This document shows positions 1 through 8,353 of a stretch of 64,000 nt of DNA, piece after piece; position 1 is the stretch's first letter, and each line of letters opens with the position of its first letter. The stretch is from Lachnospiraceae bacterium. Lineage in GTDB: Bacteria > Bacillota > Clostridia > Lachnospirales > Lachnospiraceae. Made by a program: the position numbers and the translations under genes. The notes below the pieces were generated by a model. It saw only the letters and a list, made by a program, of their open reading frames with translations, was not told where the DNA came from and made no database searches. Location of the stretch: assembly GCA_014804675.1 (NCBI GenBank), contig JAAUZH010000039.1, forward strand, positions 1 to 64,000. Direction: 5' to 3'.

Positions 1-46
1 ATAAGTGCGTTACTCATAATCCTTTCATTTCCTTTCTTTAATATAT

Positions 47-98
47 CGCACTTTATAACAAAAATAAAGTGCGTAAGTTTTTGTTACCGGTAACTTAC
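47..98. repeat. Two abutting inverted repeats
   Basis: CGCACTTTA (47-55) pairs with TAAAGTGCG (65-73) across a 9-nt loop. GTAAGTT (73-79) pairs with AACTTAC (92-98), and the palindrome GTTACCGGTAAC lies inside the second repeat. They sit just 3' of the TipA-like gene and could end its transcript or act as an operator for a gene to the left of the window. Neither role is shown by the sequence. Confidence 0.45.
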
Positions 99-117
99 AC
101 ACTTTATATTACACTCT

Positions 118-972
118 CTATTCCGCATAGAAATGCCGGATTGCTTCGGCAAAAAATTCCGTAACACCTTCTCCATATTGCCCGTCACATTCTGCCTGTA
201 CTTCTTTGTTGTTTTGGTATATATCTGCCAGTTGCAGCATGAAGTCTTTTTCATATTTTATGCGAAATAACTGTTTTTGGACAAATCCATACTCTGCAAC
301 CACTTCCCTGATTTCAAAGGAATCAAAAGTAAATCCCTCGTCTTTCCGTTTGGCCAATTTATCCATAACAGCTTCCTGCCGCAGGCGGAGTGCATGAAGC
401 ATTTCTTCCCCTATGGGATTCTTCGCTGTTTCTAAGGCATCCTCTTTGCTGCCGTGCCATTCGATGAGTTTCGCCCAACTCTTCTGTGTTTCCTCCTTTG
501 CGGCATCTTCCATAAATTGTCTATGGAATCCGTCAATGCTGCCAAATTGCTCTTCAAGTGTGTTCTTCTGTTCCTCATTCATGTGCTGAATCATGGAATC
601 AAATATCTCCTCCACCTCTGTTTTGCTGAATACTTCAAAATCCATATTGTTCTCTCCTTTCAGAATGTCATCAATGCTGGCAATCAAACGTTCCAAGCGT
701 TCCTTTTTTGCTGTCAGCATCGTTCTCTGCATCTGCAGAATCTGCTTTTTATCAAGAGCCGGATTTTCCATGACAGACTTGATTTCCCGTAAAGAAATAT
801 CAAATTCCCGAAAGAATAATATTTGACGCAGAACCTCTAAAGCCTTATCGTCATAAAGCCGGTATCCCGCTTCACTCCTGCCAGTCGGCTTCAATAGACC
901 GATTTCATCATAATAGTGAAGTGTGCGCACGCTGATCCCTGTGATTTCTGCCAATTCTTTTACTGTCCTCAT
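118..972 (-). CDS. MerR family regulator, TipA-like with TipAS antibiotic-sensing domain
   Basis: This 284-residue cytoplasmic transcription factor has an N-terminal MerR winged helix (MRTVKELAEITGISVRTLHY, then DEIGLLKP and GYRLYDD), a coiled-coil linker around residues 75-110, and an all-alpha TipAS-type C-terminus. TipA proteins bind peptide antibiotics or small drugs and activate promoters with long spacers. The start at 972 is chosen because AAGGAGG lies 8 bases upstream; the longer reading frame adds 11 basic residues with no ribosome site. The family and length are clear. The ligand and target genes are unknown, and no obvious target lies beside it. Confidence 0.85.
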   Translation of the reverse strand: MRTVKELAEITGISVRTLHYYDEIGLLKPTGRSEAGYRLYDDKALEVLRQILFFREFDISLREIKSVMENPALDKKQILQMQRTMLTAKKERLERLIASIDDILKGENNMDFEVFSKTEVEEIFDSMIQHMNEEQKNTLEEQFGSIDGFHRQFMEDAAKEETQKSWAKLIEWHGSKEDALETAKNPIGEEMLHALRLRQEAVMDKLAKRKDEGFTFDSFEIREVVAEYGFVQKQLFRIKYEKDFMLQLADIYQNNKEVQAECDGQYGEGVTEFFAEAIRHFYAE

Positions 973-1101
973 TCTGTAAGGCCTCCTTGTTCTTGATACA
1001 ATCACTTTAAGCTATGACGTTCCGTGAAGGTCAATAGTTTTTTGATTTTTTCATTATACTAGCAAATGAGGAATTCCGTAAATGCTAATCTGCCATTGCT
1101 T

Positions 1102-1494
1102 TCAGAAATTTTCTCCTAAGTTTTTTCTTTCTGAGAAAACGCTTTTTGCAACCGTTATGGCATTTAACACTCTTGGAAAGCCAACGTAGGGAATACACTG
1201 GATAAATGTTTCTACGATTTTCTGTGGAGAAATCCCCACATTCAAAGCACCGTTAATATGTACTTCTAATTGTGATTCACATCCACCCAAAGTCAATAAA
1301 CTTGTTATAGTTATCATTTCCCGCTCTGGCAAGGACAGGTTTTCTCTTGGATATATCTCCCCAAAAGCAAATTCAATGATAAACCTGCCAACATCGGGTG
1401 CGATGTTCTCCAATGATTTTATGACATTCTCCCCGCCGATTCCGTCAATCTTCTTTAACTGTTCCATTCCTGTTTCAAAACGTGTCTGTTCCAT
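1102..1494 (-). CDS. Carboxymuconolactone decarboxylase family protein
   Basis: The protein has 130 residues and the family's all-helical pattern: LTLGGCESQLEVHINGAL followed by GISPQKIVETFIQC and YVGFPRVLNAI. Only one Cys is present at the active helix, so it is a CMD-like protein rather than a CxxC AhpD peroxidase. Start 1494 is preceded by AGGAGG with a 9-base gap; the longer frame has no ribosome site. It is transcribed divergently from the MerR gene at 1690, and a MerR-type promoter lies between them, so it is probably that regulator's target. The substrate is unknown; detoxification of electrophiles is plausible by analogy with similar gene pairs. Confidence 0.82.
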   Translation of the reverse strand: MEQTRFETGMEQLKKIDGIGGENVIKSLENIAPDVGRFIIEFAFGEIYPRENLSLPEREMITITSLLTLGGCESQLEVHINGALNVGISPQKIVETFIQCIPYVGFPRVLNAITVAKSVFSERKNLGENF

Positions 1495-1638
1495 TTGATT
1501 ATACCTCCTGATTTGTTCTCGCAAAGCAACGAGCCAAGAGGACATGCTTGTATGTCCATTTGGCGACTGCTGCGGGGTCAAATACCCACTCTTCTGGGAT
1601 ATAAACTTGCGGCATAGAGGTATTTGACTTATAATGTG

Positions 1639-1669
1639 AGCATAATGCTTAAACCATAGTTTAAGTCAA
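1639..1669 (-). promoter_or_regulatory. MerR-type promoter with operator in a 19-bp spacer
   Basis: On the minus strand TTGACT (1669-1664) and TATGCT (1644-1639) are separated by 19 bp. The spacer region carries the perfect dyad CTTAAAC-CATA-GTTTAAG (1648-1665). A dyad inside an over-long spacer is the hallmark of promoters twisted open by MerR activators. It points at the 1102-1494 gene, so the divergent regulator at 1690 probably activates that gene and may also repress itself. Confidence 0.75.
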
Positions 1670-1689
1670 GAACTTTTTTTGGGAGGTGC

Positions 1690-2049
1690 ATGATGACAAT
1701 CGGAGAAATGTCTAAAAAAATGAATTTGCCCAAAAGCACTTTACGGTATTATGAAAAAAAGAAACTTTTGATCGTGGAACGTGATAAACATGGCAGACGT
1801 GTATATTCGGAAAGTGATGTGGAATGGATTAAATTTATCCGGCGATTAAAAGAAACCGGTATGCTTCTGAAAGATATACAGCATTATTCTGAATTACGCT
1901 ATTCAGGCAGGGAAACGATGCCCGAACGGCTGGAAATGCTGCAAATACACCGGGAGTATGTTTTAGAGCAGCAGCTAAAGAGGAAAGAATATCTGCAAAA
2001 TCTGGATAACAAGATTGAATATTATAAGGAATCTATAAACAATGATTAA
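1690..2049 (+). CDS. MerR family transcriptional regulator (short form)
   Basis: This 119-residue protein has an N-terminal MerR helix-turn-helix (TIGEMSKKMNLPKSTLRYY, KKKLL, RRVYSESDVEWIKFIRRLKETGM) and a dimerisation coiled coil from about residue 75 (QIHREYVLEQQLKRKEYL), with little sensory domain beyond it. This architecture matches MerR proteins that respond to reactive carbonyls or redox signals, but no conserved sensing Cys is seen. The ribosome site GGGAGG serves either of two adjacent ATGs (1690 or 1693). It is divergent from the decarboxylase-like gene, and the shared gap holds a MerR-type operator. Confidence 0.85.
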   Translation: MMTIGEMSKKMNLPKSTLRYYEKKKLLIVERDKHGRRVYSESDVEWIKFIRRLKETGMLLKDIQHYSELRYSGRETMPERLEMLQIHREYVLEQQLKRKEYLQNLDNKIEYYKESINND

Positions 2050-2169
2050 GCCTTAATTTTCTATTTGCCGTAAATCAAAGAGGCAGTTTTTGTTAAAGTT
2101 AACTGCAACTGAACGTGAGTATCATTATAATTGCTTATTGTTTTGAATCAGAAATATGCTGTATTTTTT

Positions 2170-2360
2170 GGTGTAGGAATGATACATCAAAATTAAGAAA
2201 TGACGTAGGATTCCTACACCAAAACAGCAGAATAGCGTAGGAATCATACGCCATGAGAAAATTTCCTCAAAATGCGGTGTAGGAATGATACACCAAAATC
2301 AAAGATTGATGTAGGAAAGCAGTGTAGGAATGGGCAAAATGGTGTAGGAATCATACACCA
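2170..2360. repeat. Array of about seven palindromic iteron-like repeats
   Basis: A unit of form GGTGTAGGAATSATACACC, itself an inverted repeat (GGTGTA...TACACC), recurs at about 2170, 2204, 2236, 2276, 2309, 2322 and 2341. Units 1, 3, 4 and 7 are nearly complete; units 2, 5 and 6 are diverged or half units. No long reading frame covers the array. Clustered palindromic units in a mobile element suggest initiator-binding iterons of a plasmid-type or conjugative-element origin. The spacing is too irregular and the units too short for CRISPR. Confidence 0.6.
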
Positions 2361-2370
2361 CTGCCCTATT

Positions 2371-2390
2371 TATATAAATATCAAGGGGTT
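2371..2390. repeat. 20-bp direct repeat, copy 1
   Basis: The 20-mer that begins TATATAAATA and ends AAGGGGTT is identical here and at 3040-3059. The two copies bracket a 650-bp segment containing the tnpV relic. They may be recombination or duplication footprints, or conserved leader sequence of two element genes. Confidence 0.6.
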
Positions 2391-2632
2391 TTAGGGGATA
2401 TTTTCCCTAACCAGAGGCGTTTTTCGGACGTTGTCTGACAAAATGCGTATCTGGCAATGTGCCTGCACTATGGGCAGGGGCACATTTAAGGCATAGGGGA
2501 AATTTTGCCCATGGTATAGATTAGAAAAATTCAAAAAGACGGCTGACCTTTGTAAAGAAGCGCAGTATAATGCAGTCAGATAAAGATAAGCATTGTTTTT
2601 ATCCATAATAAAATTGCGAAGGGGCAGAGCCT
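2391..2632. other. Intergenic stretch with no recognisable gene
   Basis: Apart from a small hairpin at 2391-2410 (TTAGGG...CCCTAA) directly after the first 20-bp repeat, nothing is recognised here. Short open frames have no ribosome site and look random. Confidence 0.5.
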
Positions 2633-2927
2633 ATGGGAAAAGAATTACCTAAAGTTATTGTGGAAAATGGAATAGTGTACCATCTAGCGGAGAATGATAG
2701 GCATAGATATTTCAGGATGGTGCTGGATGGGACGTGGAATGAATATCTGCACGAGGTGGACGAGGAGTGTTACAGAGAGCTGGAAATGGCAGTGAAACGA
2801 ACAAAAGAAAAAGAAGGGGTAATTAGAGGATTTGAAGAACGTGAATCCCATGTTTTGGGTGGGTAAGGTCAATAATATCATGGCAAGGGCAGAGGAAGAA
2901 ATACTAAGAGAAATTATATATGTGTAG
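2633..2927 (+). pseudogene. tnpV-like transposon gene, frameshifted
   Basis: The first frame (2633-2866) reads like the middle of TnpV-type proteins of Tn4451-related elements (DGTWNEYLHEVDEECYRELE, then KEKEGVIRGFEE). It then runs into a stop at 2866. A switch to the next frame near 2838 restores the family ending (NPMFWVG, then NNIMARAEEEILREIIY) and stops at 2925-2927. TnpV has no established biochemical role. The ribosome site is weak and the N-terminal region is short, so this is read as a decayed element gene. Confidence 0.6.
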
Positions 2928-3039
2928 TAAATGAGGACGGTCTTGTTTGGCAGGGTTGTCCTTATTGTGATATCTATATCAAAGGAATGCAATTGTCGTA
3001 GAAAATTGTGGAAAAGTGCGTGGTAGTATGGTAAGATTA

Positions 3040-3059
3040 TATATAAATATCAAGGGGTT
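3040..3059. repeat. 20-bp direct repeat, copy 2
   Basis: Identical to 2371-2390. No gene is seen between here and 3287. Confidence 0.6.
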
Positions 3060-3287
3060 ATGTTTGATTGAATTTTGAGGAATATTGCATGGTAAATCAG
3101 TACAAGATAATAGATGAAAAACATGGGAAAGGGCAATGCACTGTATGATTTTCAGAAACAGTGTGGAAATTGCATTTTGTGTGACCTTTGAATTAGATAT
3201 TACCCTTTTCCTGAAAAAAATAAGAAATAGAGATTTTTCTTGTCATTAAGTATGTACTTTATATGGAGTTGAAAGAGGTGGACTGTT

Positions 3288-3752
3288 TTGGTGGAATATA
3301 TGATGGCTGACAGGGCAGACATACAAGCATTAACGGAAATGCGGCTTGAATATATCAAGGCAGATATGGGTATCGGCATACAAGATGAAGTTTCTATGAA
3401 AGAGAAAATCCCCCTGTATTTTGAACGGCATTTAGATAGAGACATATTTGCTTTTATCGCAAAAGATGAGGGTATCATGGTAGCTACAGCCTTGCTGCTT
3501 ATTATTGAAAAACCATCGAATCCCCATTTTATAAATGGTAAGGTTGGAAATGTGTTGAGTGTCTATACACTTGAAAGCTACAGACACCAGGGAATATCCA
3601 CCAAGTTAATACAGGAAATTATTTTATTTTCAAAAGAAAAAGAGCTGGATTTTATTGAATTGAGTGCAACAGAGGAAGGACACCTATTATATAAGAAATT
3701 GGGATTTGAAGAATATCAGACACCGTATGTGCCTATGAGATTTAGTTTGTAA
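3288..3752 (+). CDS. GNAT family N-acetyltransferase
   Basis: The 154-residue protein has the GNAT fold pattern: N-terminal RADIQALTEMRLEY, a beta-4 strand GKVGNVLSVYTLESYRHQGI forming the acetyl-CoA-binding loop (R/Q-x-x-G), helix STKLIQEIILFSKEKE, and the C-terminal LYKKLGFEEYQTPYVPM. It probably transfers acetyl from acetyl-CoA to an amine; the substrate is unknown. TTG at 3288 fits the ribosome site AAGAGGTG best; GTG at 3291 or ATG at 3300 are possible. It lies in the accessory element upstream of the toxin-antitoxin-like pair. Confidence 0.8.
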   Translation: MVEYMMADRADIQALTEMRLEYIKADMGIGIQDEVSMKEKIPLYFERHLDRDIFAFIAKDEGIMVATALLLIIEKPSNPHFINGKVGNVLSVYTLESYRHQGISTKLIQEIILFSKEKELDFIELSATEEGHLLYKKLGFEEYQTPYVPMRFSL

Positions 3753-3782
3753 TATATTATTTTGAGATAGGAGATGATGATT

Positions 3783-4067
3783 ATGACAATGAAACAGATA
3801 GAAATCAATGTGCCGGAAGCAGTAGTACCATATGCAAATGTGGAAGGGGAAAGAGCGGTTTTGCTTAGAAATGCCATGCTGTTATATCCATATATAAAGA
3901 ATGACACCATATCGCATGGAAAGGCGGCAGAAATGCTTGGTATACCCAAAATGGAGTTAATTGAATTATATGGTTCACTGGGGATTGCATATTTTGATAT
4001 GACAGAAGAGGAACTTGCAGAGGATTTGGCAACTCTTAATAAAGTTGGGAGTGTGGCAGTATGCTGA
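3783..4067 (+). CDS. UPF0175 family protein, probable antitoxin
   Basis: This 94-residue protein carries the UPF0175 pattern: an N-terminal strand (IEINVPEAVVPY), a helical YPYIKNDTISHGKAAEMLGI segment resembling a small helix-turn-helix, and MELIELYGSLGIAYFDMTEE. Such proteins are often paired with DUF3368 PIN-like proteins and act as DNA-binding antitoxins. The ATG at 3783 is chosen because TAGGAG lies 9 bases upstream; the ATGs at 3774 and 3777 sit on top of the ribosome site. It overlaps the next gene by 7 bases, which fits translational coupling. Confidence 0.75.
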   Translation: MTMKQIEINVPEAVVPYANVEGERAVLLRNAMLLYPYIKNDTISHGKAAEMLGIPKMELIELYGSLGIAYFDMTEEELAEDLATLNKVGSVAVC

Positions 4068-4555
4068 TTGTATCTGATACCACACCGATTATTACCTTGA
4101 TGAAGATGGGGCATTTGGACATTCTGAAACAGTTATATGGGAAAGTGCTTATTCCTAATGCTGTATATATGGAATTGACAGGTAATGAAAAGTTTGTAAC
4201 AGAGGCTTTTCAGGTAATAGATAGTGATTTTCTGGAAGTAGAAAAGGTTGACAATGAAGTTGCTGTAACGATTCTACAGGAGGTGTCCGGTCTGGATGCT
4301 GGGGAGAGTGAAGCAATTGTTATGGCTAATAATAGGAAAGCAGATTTGCTGGTTATGGATGAACATAAGGGCAGGAATGTGGCAAAGAAGATGGGATTGC
4401 CAATTACGGGAACAATTGGTCTGCTGTTGAAAGCCTTTGACGAGGGAATGCTTAGTACAGGAGATATTGAGGAGTGCATTGAGAGATTGAAAGAAACCAA
4501 CGTGAGAATAAGCGAGGGGTTGTTTGATATTATGAGGGAGCATATAAAGGAATAA
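4061..4555 (+). CDS. DUF3368 PIN-like domain protein, probable toxin
   Basis: This 164-residue protein begins MLIVSDTTPIITLMKMGHL, the DUF3368 version of a PIN-domain start with the first acidic residue at D6. DAGESEAIVMANNRKADLLVMDEH supplies further acidic residues, and GLPITGTIGLLLKA is typical of the C-terminal part. PIN proteins are Mg-dependent ribonucleases. Next to UPF0175 it forms a likely type II toxin-antitoxin-like module that could stabilise the element. Its RNA target is unknown. Confidence 0.78.
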   Translation: MLIVSDTTPIITLMKMGHLDILKQLYGKVLIPNAVYMELTGNEKFVTEAFQVIDSDFLEVEKVDNEVAVTILQEVSGLDAGESEAIVMANNRKADLLVMDEHKGRNVAKKMGLPITGTIGLLLKAFDEGMLSTGDIEECIERLKETNVRISEGLFDIMREHIKE

Positions 4556-4621
4556 CATTTTTTGTCTATTAAAAGGGAAAAGATTTAAACAGCAAAATAA
4601 AAATTACTATGGAGGAAAATT

Positions 4622-6460
4622 ATGGCGAAAGTACATGTTAATGAAGGTTATGAATTATATCAGATAATAACAGATTTTGGGGATCCATTAGAAATTTTTA
4701 GAGAAGGTATACAAAATTCTTTTGATGAAGATGCTTCTGAAATATATATAGATGTCTATGAGGAAGAGGAGCTGGGTGGCGATAATCGCTTGATTATTGA
4801 TATATGGGATAATGGAAGTGGACTGGCAAAATGCAATGTTAAGTGTTTTTTCGATGTTGCTAATTCAAGCAAAATAAATAAGAAATTTATAGCATTAAAA
4901 AATAAGCATGGTTATAAAGGACATGGTTCAAAAGTGTTTTTTAATGCAGAATTAGTGCAGATATGTTCAAAGACTAGGGAGGGAGATTATTGGGCATCTG
5001 AATTAAAAGATGCAATTAAACAGATTGCCCAAAATAAAGAATTATCATATGCTGATCCATGTAAACCCGAGGAATTAGGTCTTTCATTACCTGAGGAATG
5101 GGTATCTGGATTTATGGTTCGTATTATATGTCCTAAGTATTTTAAGACACAGCATACACATTATAAATTAAATCATTTGTTTCTAAGAGATTATTGTATG
5201 TGGTATTCATTAATTGGAACAGTTGAAACTAAGTATAATGAGGCACTTAAACAAAAAAATATTAAGTTATTTTTAAGAGGATTGTTAAGTCAAGAATTTG
5301 AAAAAAAGTATAAAGATTTATCTATGTGTGATCCGATTCCGGTTTTTGCTGATAGAGTTTTAGGGCATTTTGAGGAAATAGCATTAGGACATTATTTCCC
5401 ACCAGAACGAACTTCGGATAAGGAAATGAAAAAGTATGCAGATTTAATTAGAAGTAATAAAGCAAAATATATGTTTTATAGTAAATTAGTTTATAATGAA
5501 ACAATAACGTCAGGAAGCATTTCATTTAGATTGATAATAAGTATGGAAGGGTATGAAACAAAAAGAAGATATGATTTATTATTATCTAGACAGGGAAAAG
5601 CAACTACAGAAGGAACGCATACGGATGGGCAGAGATATGGTTTATGGGCATGTAAGGGAGGTGTTCCAGTTGAAAAAATTGATGATTGGCTCGAAGGTGG
5701 ACGAGGAGTTGGTACTTACACCTATATGCAGGCATTTGTGGATTGTGATGCTTTCCAATTAACGGCTAATCGTGGTTCAATAATGAATACAGATATAGAA
5801 AAATTAGAAATAATAAAAAAGGAAGTAAATAAGGTATTTAAGAGTAAAAAAATTAGAGATGCTATGCAGGAACGGCAAGATTGGGAAGAACTGGAAAAAA
5901 CTATTACTTCGATTGAGACAGATAAGAAAGATTTGTCTAAGAGATTTACTGCAAGTAAGAATAGAAAAACTATTAAGTTACCAAATGGTGTCGAGATCTT
6001 TGAACCTACAAGATTGAAAAATGGATATTCAGAATCGGAAACATTTGTAGTATTGATGGCAATAATTCAACATTTTCCTGATTTATTTTCATTTAAACTG
6101 TTGGATTATAATACTACCAAGGGAATTGATTTTGTAGTAGGTTATTTAGGATTCCCTAAATACATAGAACTAAAAGGAACCTTAACAAAGAAAATTAATC
6201 ATCCATTTAGATATATACATAAATTTATTTGTTATGACATTGATGTATCTAAGAACGAAATTGTTGAGGATATGGAACCATTTAAAACTACATTAAAAGT
6301 CATAAGGAATAATGTTTTTGAATCAAATGATGATAGATTTGATAAGAAAGAATATACAGGTTATGTGTTAGAACCAGAGGGAACCACAATTATTCAAAGC
6401 ATGGAAGTAATATGTTTAAAATCATTTCTTGTTGAGGTGTTAGATGCTAAAATACAATAG
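4622..6460 (+). CDS. GHKL-type ATPase with C-terminal PD-(D/E)xK-like region (candidate defence gene)
   Basis: The N-terminus (about residues 15-130) has the three GHKL ATP-binding boxes: EGIQNSFDEDA (N box, E28, N32), DIWDNGSGL (D63, G65, G67) and GYKGHGSKVFF (G100-K104). A long middle part (130-400) includes a second-domain-like SRQGKATTEG and QLTANRGSI. A coiled linker (410-450) leads to a C-terminal domain with GIDFVV (D503) and KYIELKG (E516, K518), a D-x12-ExK spacing like PD-(D/E)xK nucleases. The ribosome site GGAGG is well placed. Codon use is AT-rich, unlike the core genes. It stands alone between a toxin-antitoxin-like pair and xis/int. It could couple ATP-driven clamping to nucleic-acid cleavage. 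The exact family is not recognised, and the nuclease assignment rests on motif spacing only. Confidence 0.7.
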   Translation: MAKVHVNEGYELYQIITDFGDPLEIFREGIQNSFDEDASEIYIDVYEEEELGGDNRLIIDIWDNGSGLAKCNVKCFFDVANSSKINKKFIALKNKHGYKGHGSKVFFNAELVQICSKTREGDYWASELKDAIKQIAQNKELSYADPCKPEELGLSLPEEWVSGFMVRIICPKYFKTQHTHYKLNHLFLRDYCMWYSLIGTVETKYNEALKQKNIKLFLRGLLSQEFEKKYKDLSMCDPIPVFADRVLGHFEEIALGHYFPPERTSDKEMKKYADLIRSNKAKYMFYSKLVYNETITSGSISFRLIISMEGYETKRRYDLLLSRQGKATTEGTHTDGQRYGLWACKGGVPVEKIDDWLEGGRGVGTYTYMQAFVDCDAFQLTANRGSIMNTDIEKLEIIKKEVNKVFKSKKIRDAMQERQDWEELEKTITSIETDKKDLSKRFTASKNRKTIKLPNGVEIFEPTRLKNGYSESETFVVLMAIIQHFPDLFSFKLLDYNTTKGIDFVVGYLGFPKYIELKGTLTKKINHPFRYIHKFICYDIDVSKNEIVEDMEPFKTTLKVIRNNVFESNDDRFDKKEYTGYVLEPEGTTIIQSMEVICLKSFLVEVLDAKIQ

Positions 6461-6587
6461 TGGGAAGGGAATGTTTTTTACAAAAAACCACCACCCCATG
6501 GTATAATTCCCCCAATTTCTACCACGTCAGTCAATGGCTTAACCTCTCCTTTTATATTATCCTATAGCCATAAGGAGGTGCAGTCTT

Positions 6588-6800
6588 ATGGCAGGCAAAG
6601 AAATTACAGAAATTCCGTTATGGCAGAAATACACATTGAGCGTAGAAGAAGCCTCAAAATATTTCCGTATCGGTCAGGCAAAGCTTCGCAGGCTCATTAA
6701 TGCAAATGAAGATGCTGACTTTATCCTGTGGAATGGAAACCGACCGCAGATAAAGAGAAAGCAGTTCGAGGAATTTATTGACAAATTAAATGTAATTTAG
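6588..6800 (+). CDS. xis: Tn916-type excisionase
   Basis: This 70-residue small basic protein has the Tn916 Xis pattern: [37 protein letters not shown], and [19 protein letters not shown]. Xis bends DNA at the element ends and steers the integrase towards excision. The ribosome site AAGGAGG precedes the ATG. It lies 80 bases upstream of the integrase, the standard arrangement in this family. Confidence 0.92.
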   Translation: MAGKEITEIPLWQKYTLSVEEASKYFRIGQAKLRRLINANEDADFILWNGNRPQIKRKQFEEFIDKLNVI

Positions 6801-6879
6801 GCATGGCACAAAGAGTTTTAGTGCGGTATAATCATCATATCGTATTAGGGCTCTTTCTTTTATGAAAGGAGCAGATACT

Positions 6880-8157
6880 ATGGCAGCAAAAAGAAAAGAC
6901 AGCAAAGGCAGAGTTTTAAGAAAAGGGGAAGGACAGCGCAGCGACGGGCGTTACATGTTCCGCTACACGGATTTATGTGGTGAACACCGTGTAGAATACA
7001 GCTGGCGGCTGGTGGAAACCGACCCGTACCCGAAAGGGAAGCAGAAAGACTTATCCCTGCGTGAGAAGGAGGCATTGATTGAGCAGGACAGGCATGACCT
7101 GATTTCTACGTCACATGGAAATATGACAGTCAATGAATTGTTTGACTTCTATGTAAAAATGAAAAAGAAGCGAGGGAAGATTACTGTCCGCACAGAGGAA
7201 AATTACACCAAGATATGGAATAAGAACATGCGCAGCCGGAAATTTGCCAATATGCAGATTCAGGCAGTCAGAAAGACACATATCTTAGACTGTTATCAGG
7301 AAATGCTAGAGGATGGTGTGGGAAATGGAAGCATAACCCTGATGCACAAAGTCTTATCTGCTATGTTCAACCACGCATTGTCTGAAGATTATATCCGCAG
7401 GAATTATGCCCACGGCTGTACAAAGGAACTTGGCATTTACAACAATAAAAGAGATGCCCTTACCCAGTTACAGCAGGAGAAGTTTCTACAGTTTATCAGT
7501 GAAAGCAGTGAATACAATGCCTATTACTGGATGTTTGAGTTTTTCTTTGAGACCGGTGCGAGGTGCGGAGAAACCATCGGTCTGACATGGCAAAACGTGG
7601 ATTTTAAGAATAAATTTGTGAAGATTGACCACCAGTTGCTTTATGAGTTGGACGAGGAGGGAAAGCGCAGATTTCAAATCTGCCCACCAAAGACAATCAA
7701 GGGCATCCGTAAAATTCCGCTGACGTCAAAAGCGCTGCATGCTCTGAGAAAACAGAAAGAATATATGTTGAAGCATGGGATGATAGACAACCATACAGTA
7801 GATGGGTACAGTGGCTTTGTATTTCTCACGAAGAAATTCCAGTTGTGGAGTGTGGTACAGTTAGACATTATCCTCCATAAGATTGTGTATGATTACAATA
7901 GTATTGAGGTGGCGGCTGGCATACTGGAGGACAGGGAGCCAGAATTACTGCCTAATATTACTGCACATATCCTGCGTCATACTGCCTGCACCAGAATGGC
8001 AGAGGCAGGGATGGACCAGAGGACATTGCAGGAGATTATGGGCCACAGCAATCTGGCAATTACCATGAAGGTGTACAACCATGTGGACGACAAGCGTATG
8101 CGGGATGAAATTGAAAAATTTGATGAGAAGCGGAGCAGGGACAGCCGGGCGTCTTAG
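6880..8157 (+). CDS. int: Tn916-type tyrosine integrase
   Basis: The protein has 425 residues, close to the 405 of Tn916 Int. An arm-binding N-terminal domain (KGRVLRKGEGQRSDGRYMFR) is followed by a core-binding SAM-like domain (about 85-180) and a catalytic domain. Active-site residues are seen as R in ETGARCGETIGL, K in PPKTIKGIRKIPL, HILRHTACTRMAEAG, GHSNLAITMKVYNHV with the terminal Tyr. Start 6880 follows GAAAGGAG; the longer frame begins inside the ribosome site. The gene appears intact, so it could still mobilise the remnant. The right element end should lie just downstream. Confidence 0.93.
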   Translation: MAAKRKDSKGRVLRKGEGQRSDGRYMFRYTDLCGEHRVEYSWRLVETDPYPKGKQKDLSLREKEALIEQDRHDLISTSHGNMTVNELFDFYVKMKKKRGKITVRTEENYTKIWNKNMRSRKFANMQIQAVRKTHILDCYQEMLEDGVGNGSITLMHKVLSAMFNHALSEDYIRRNYAHGCTKELGIYNNKRDALTQLQQEKFLQFISESSEYNAYYWMFEFFFETGARCGETIGLTWQNVDFKNKFVKIDHQLLYELDEEGKRRFQICPPKTIKGIRKIPLTSKALHALRKQKEYMLKHGMIDNHTVDGYSGFVFLTKKFQLWSVVQLDIILHKIVYDYNSIEVAAGILEDREPELLPNITAHILRHTACTRMAEAGMDQRTLQEIMGHSNLAITMKVYNHVDDKRMRDEIEKFDEKRSRDSRAS

Positions 8158-8167
8158 CCCGGTTTAT

Positions 8168-8189
8168 CGTACACAAATCCGTACACAAA
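8168..8189. repeat. Direct repeats at the probable right end of the integrated element
   Basis: CGTACACAAA occurs at 8168-8177 and again at 8180-8189, directly after int. Tn916-like integrases bind short direct repeats near the element end, so these are candidate arm sites. The matching left end was not found. Confidence 0.4.
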
Positions 8190-8353
8190 AAATGTTACAA
8201 ATTTACACAACTTTTACGCAAAATGAATGAAAAAATATAAGATTTTATGAGAAGATAAGCGTCTGAAACATTTCTGGAACATCTTAGAAATCCAGTATTT
8301 GCAAGGTTTCATCAACTTTCGCCAAGATAATCAAAACTTCTAAATCTTACAAA

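Noticed and set aside
2170..2360. CRISPR array
   Set aside because: Units are about 19 bp, palindromic, irregularly spaced and partly degenerate, with no uniform spacers and no cas genes.
6861..6879. ATG 6862 as integrase start
   Set aside because: It lies within the ribosome site GAAAGGAG that serves ATG 6880.
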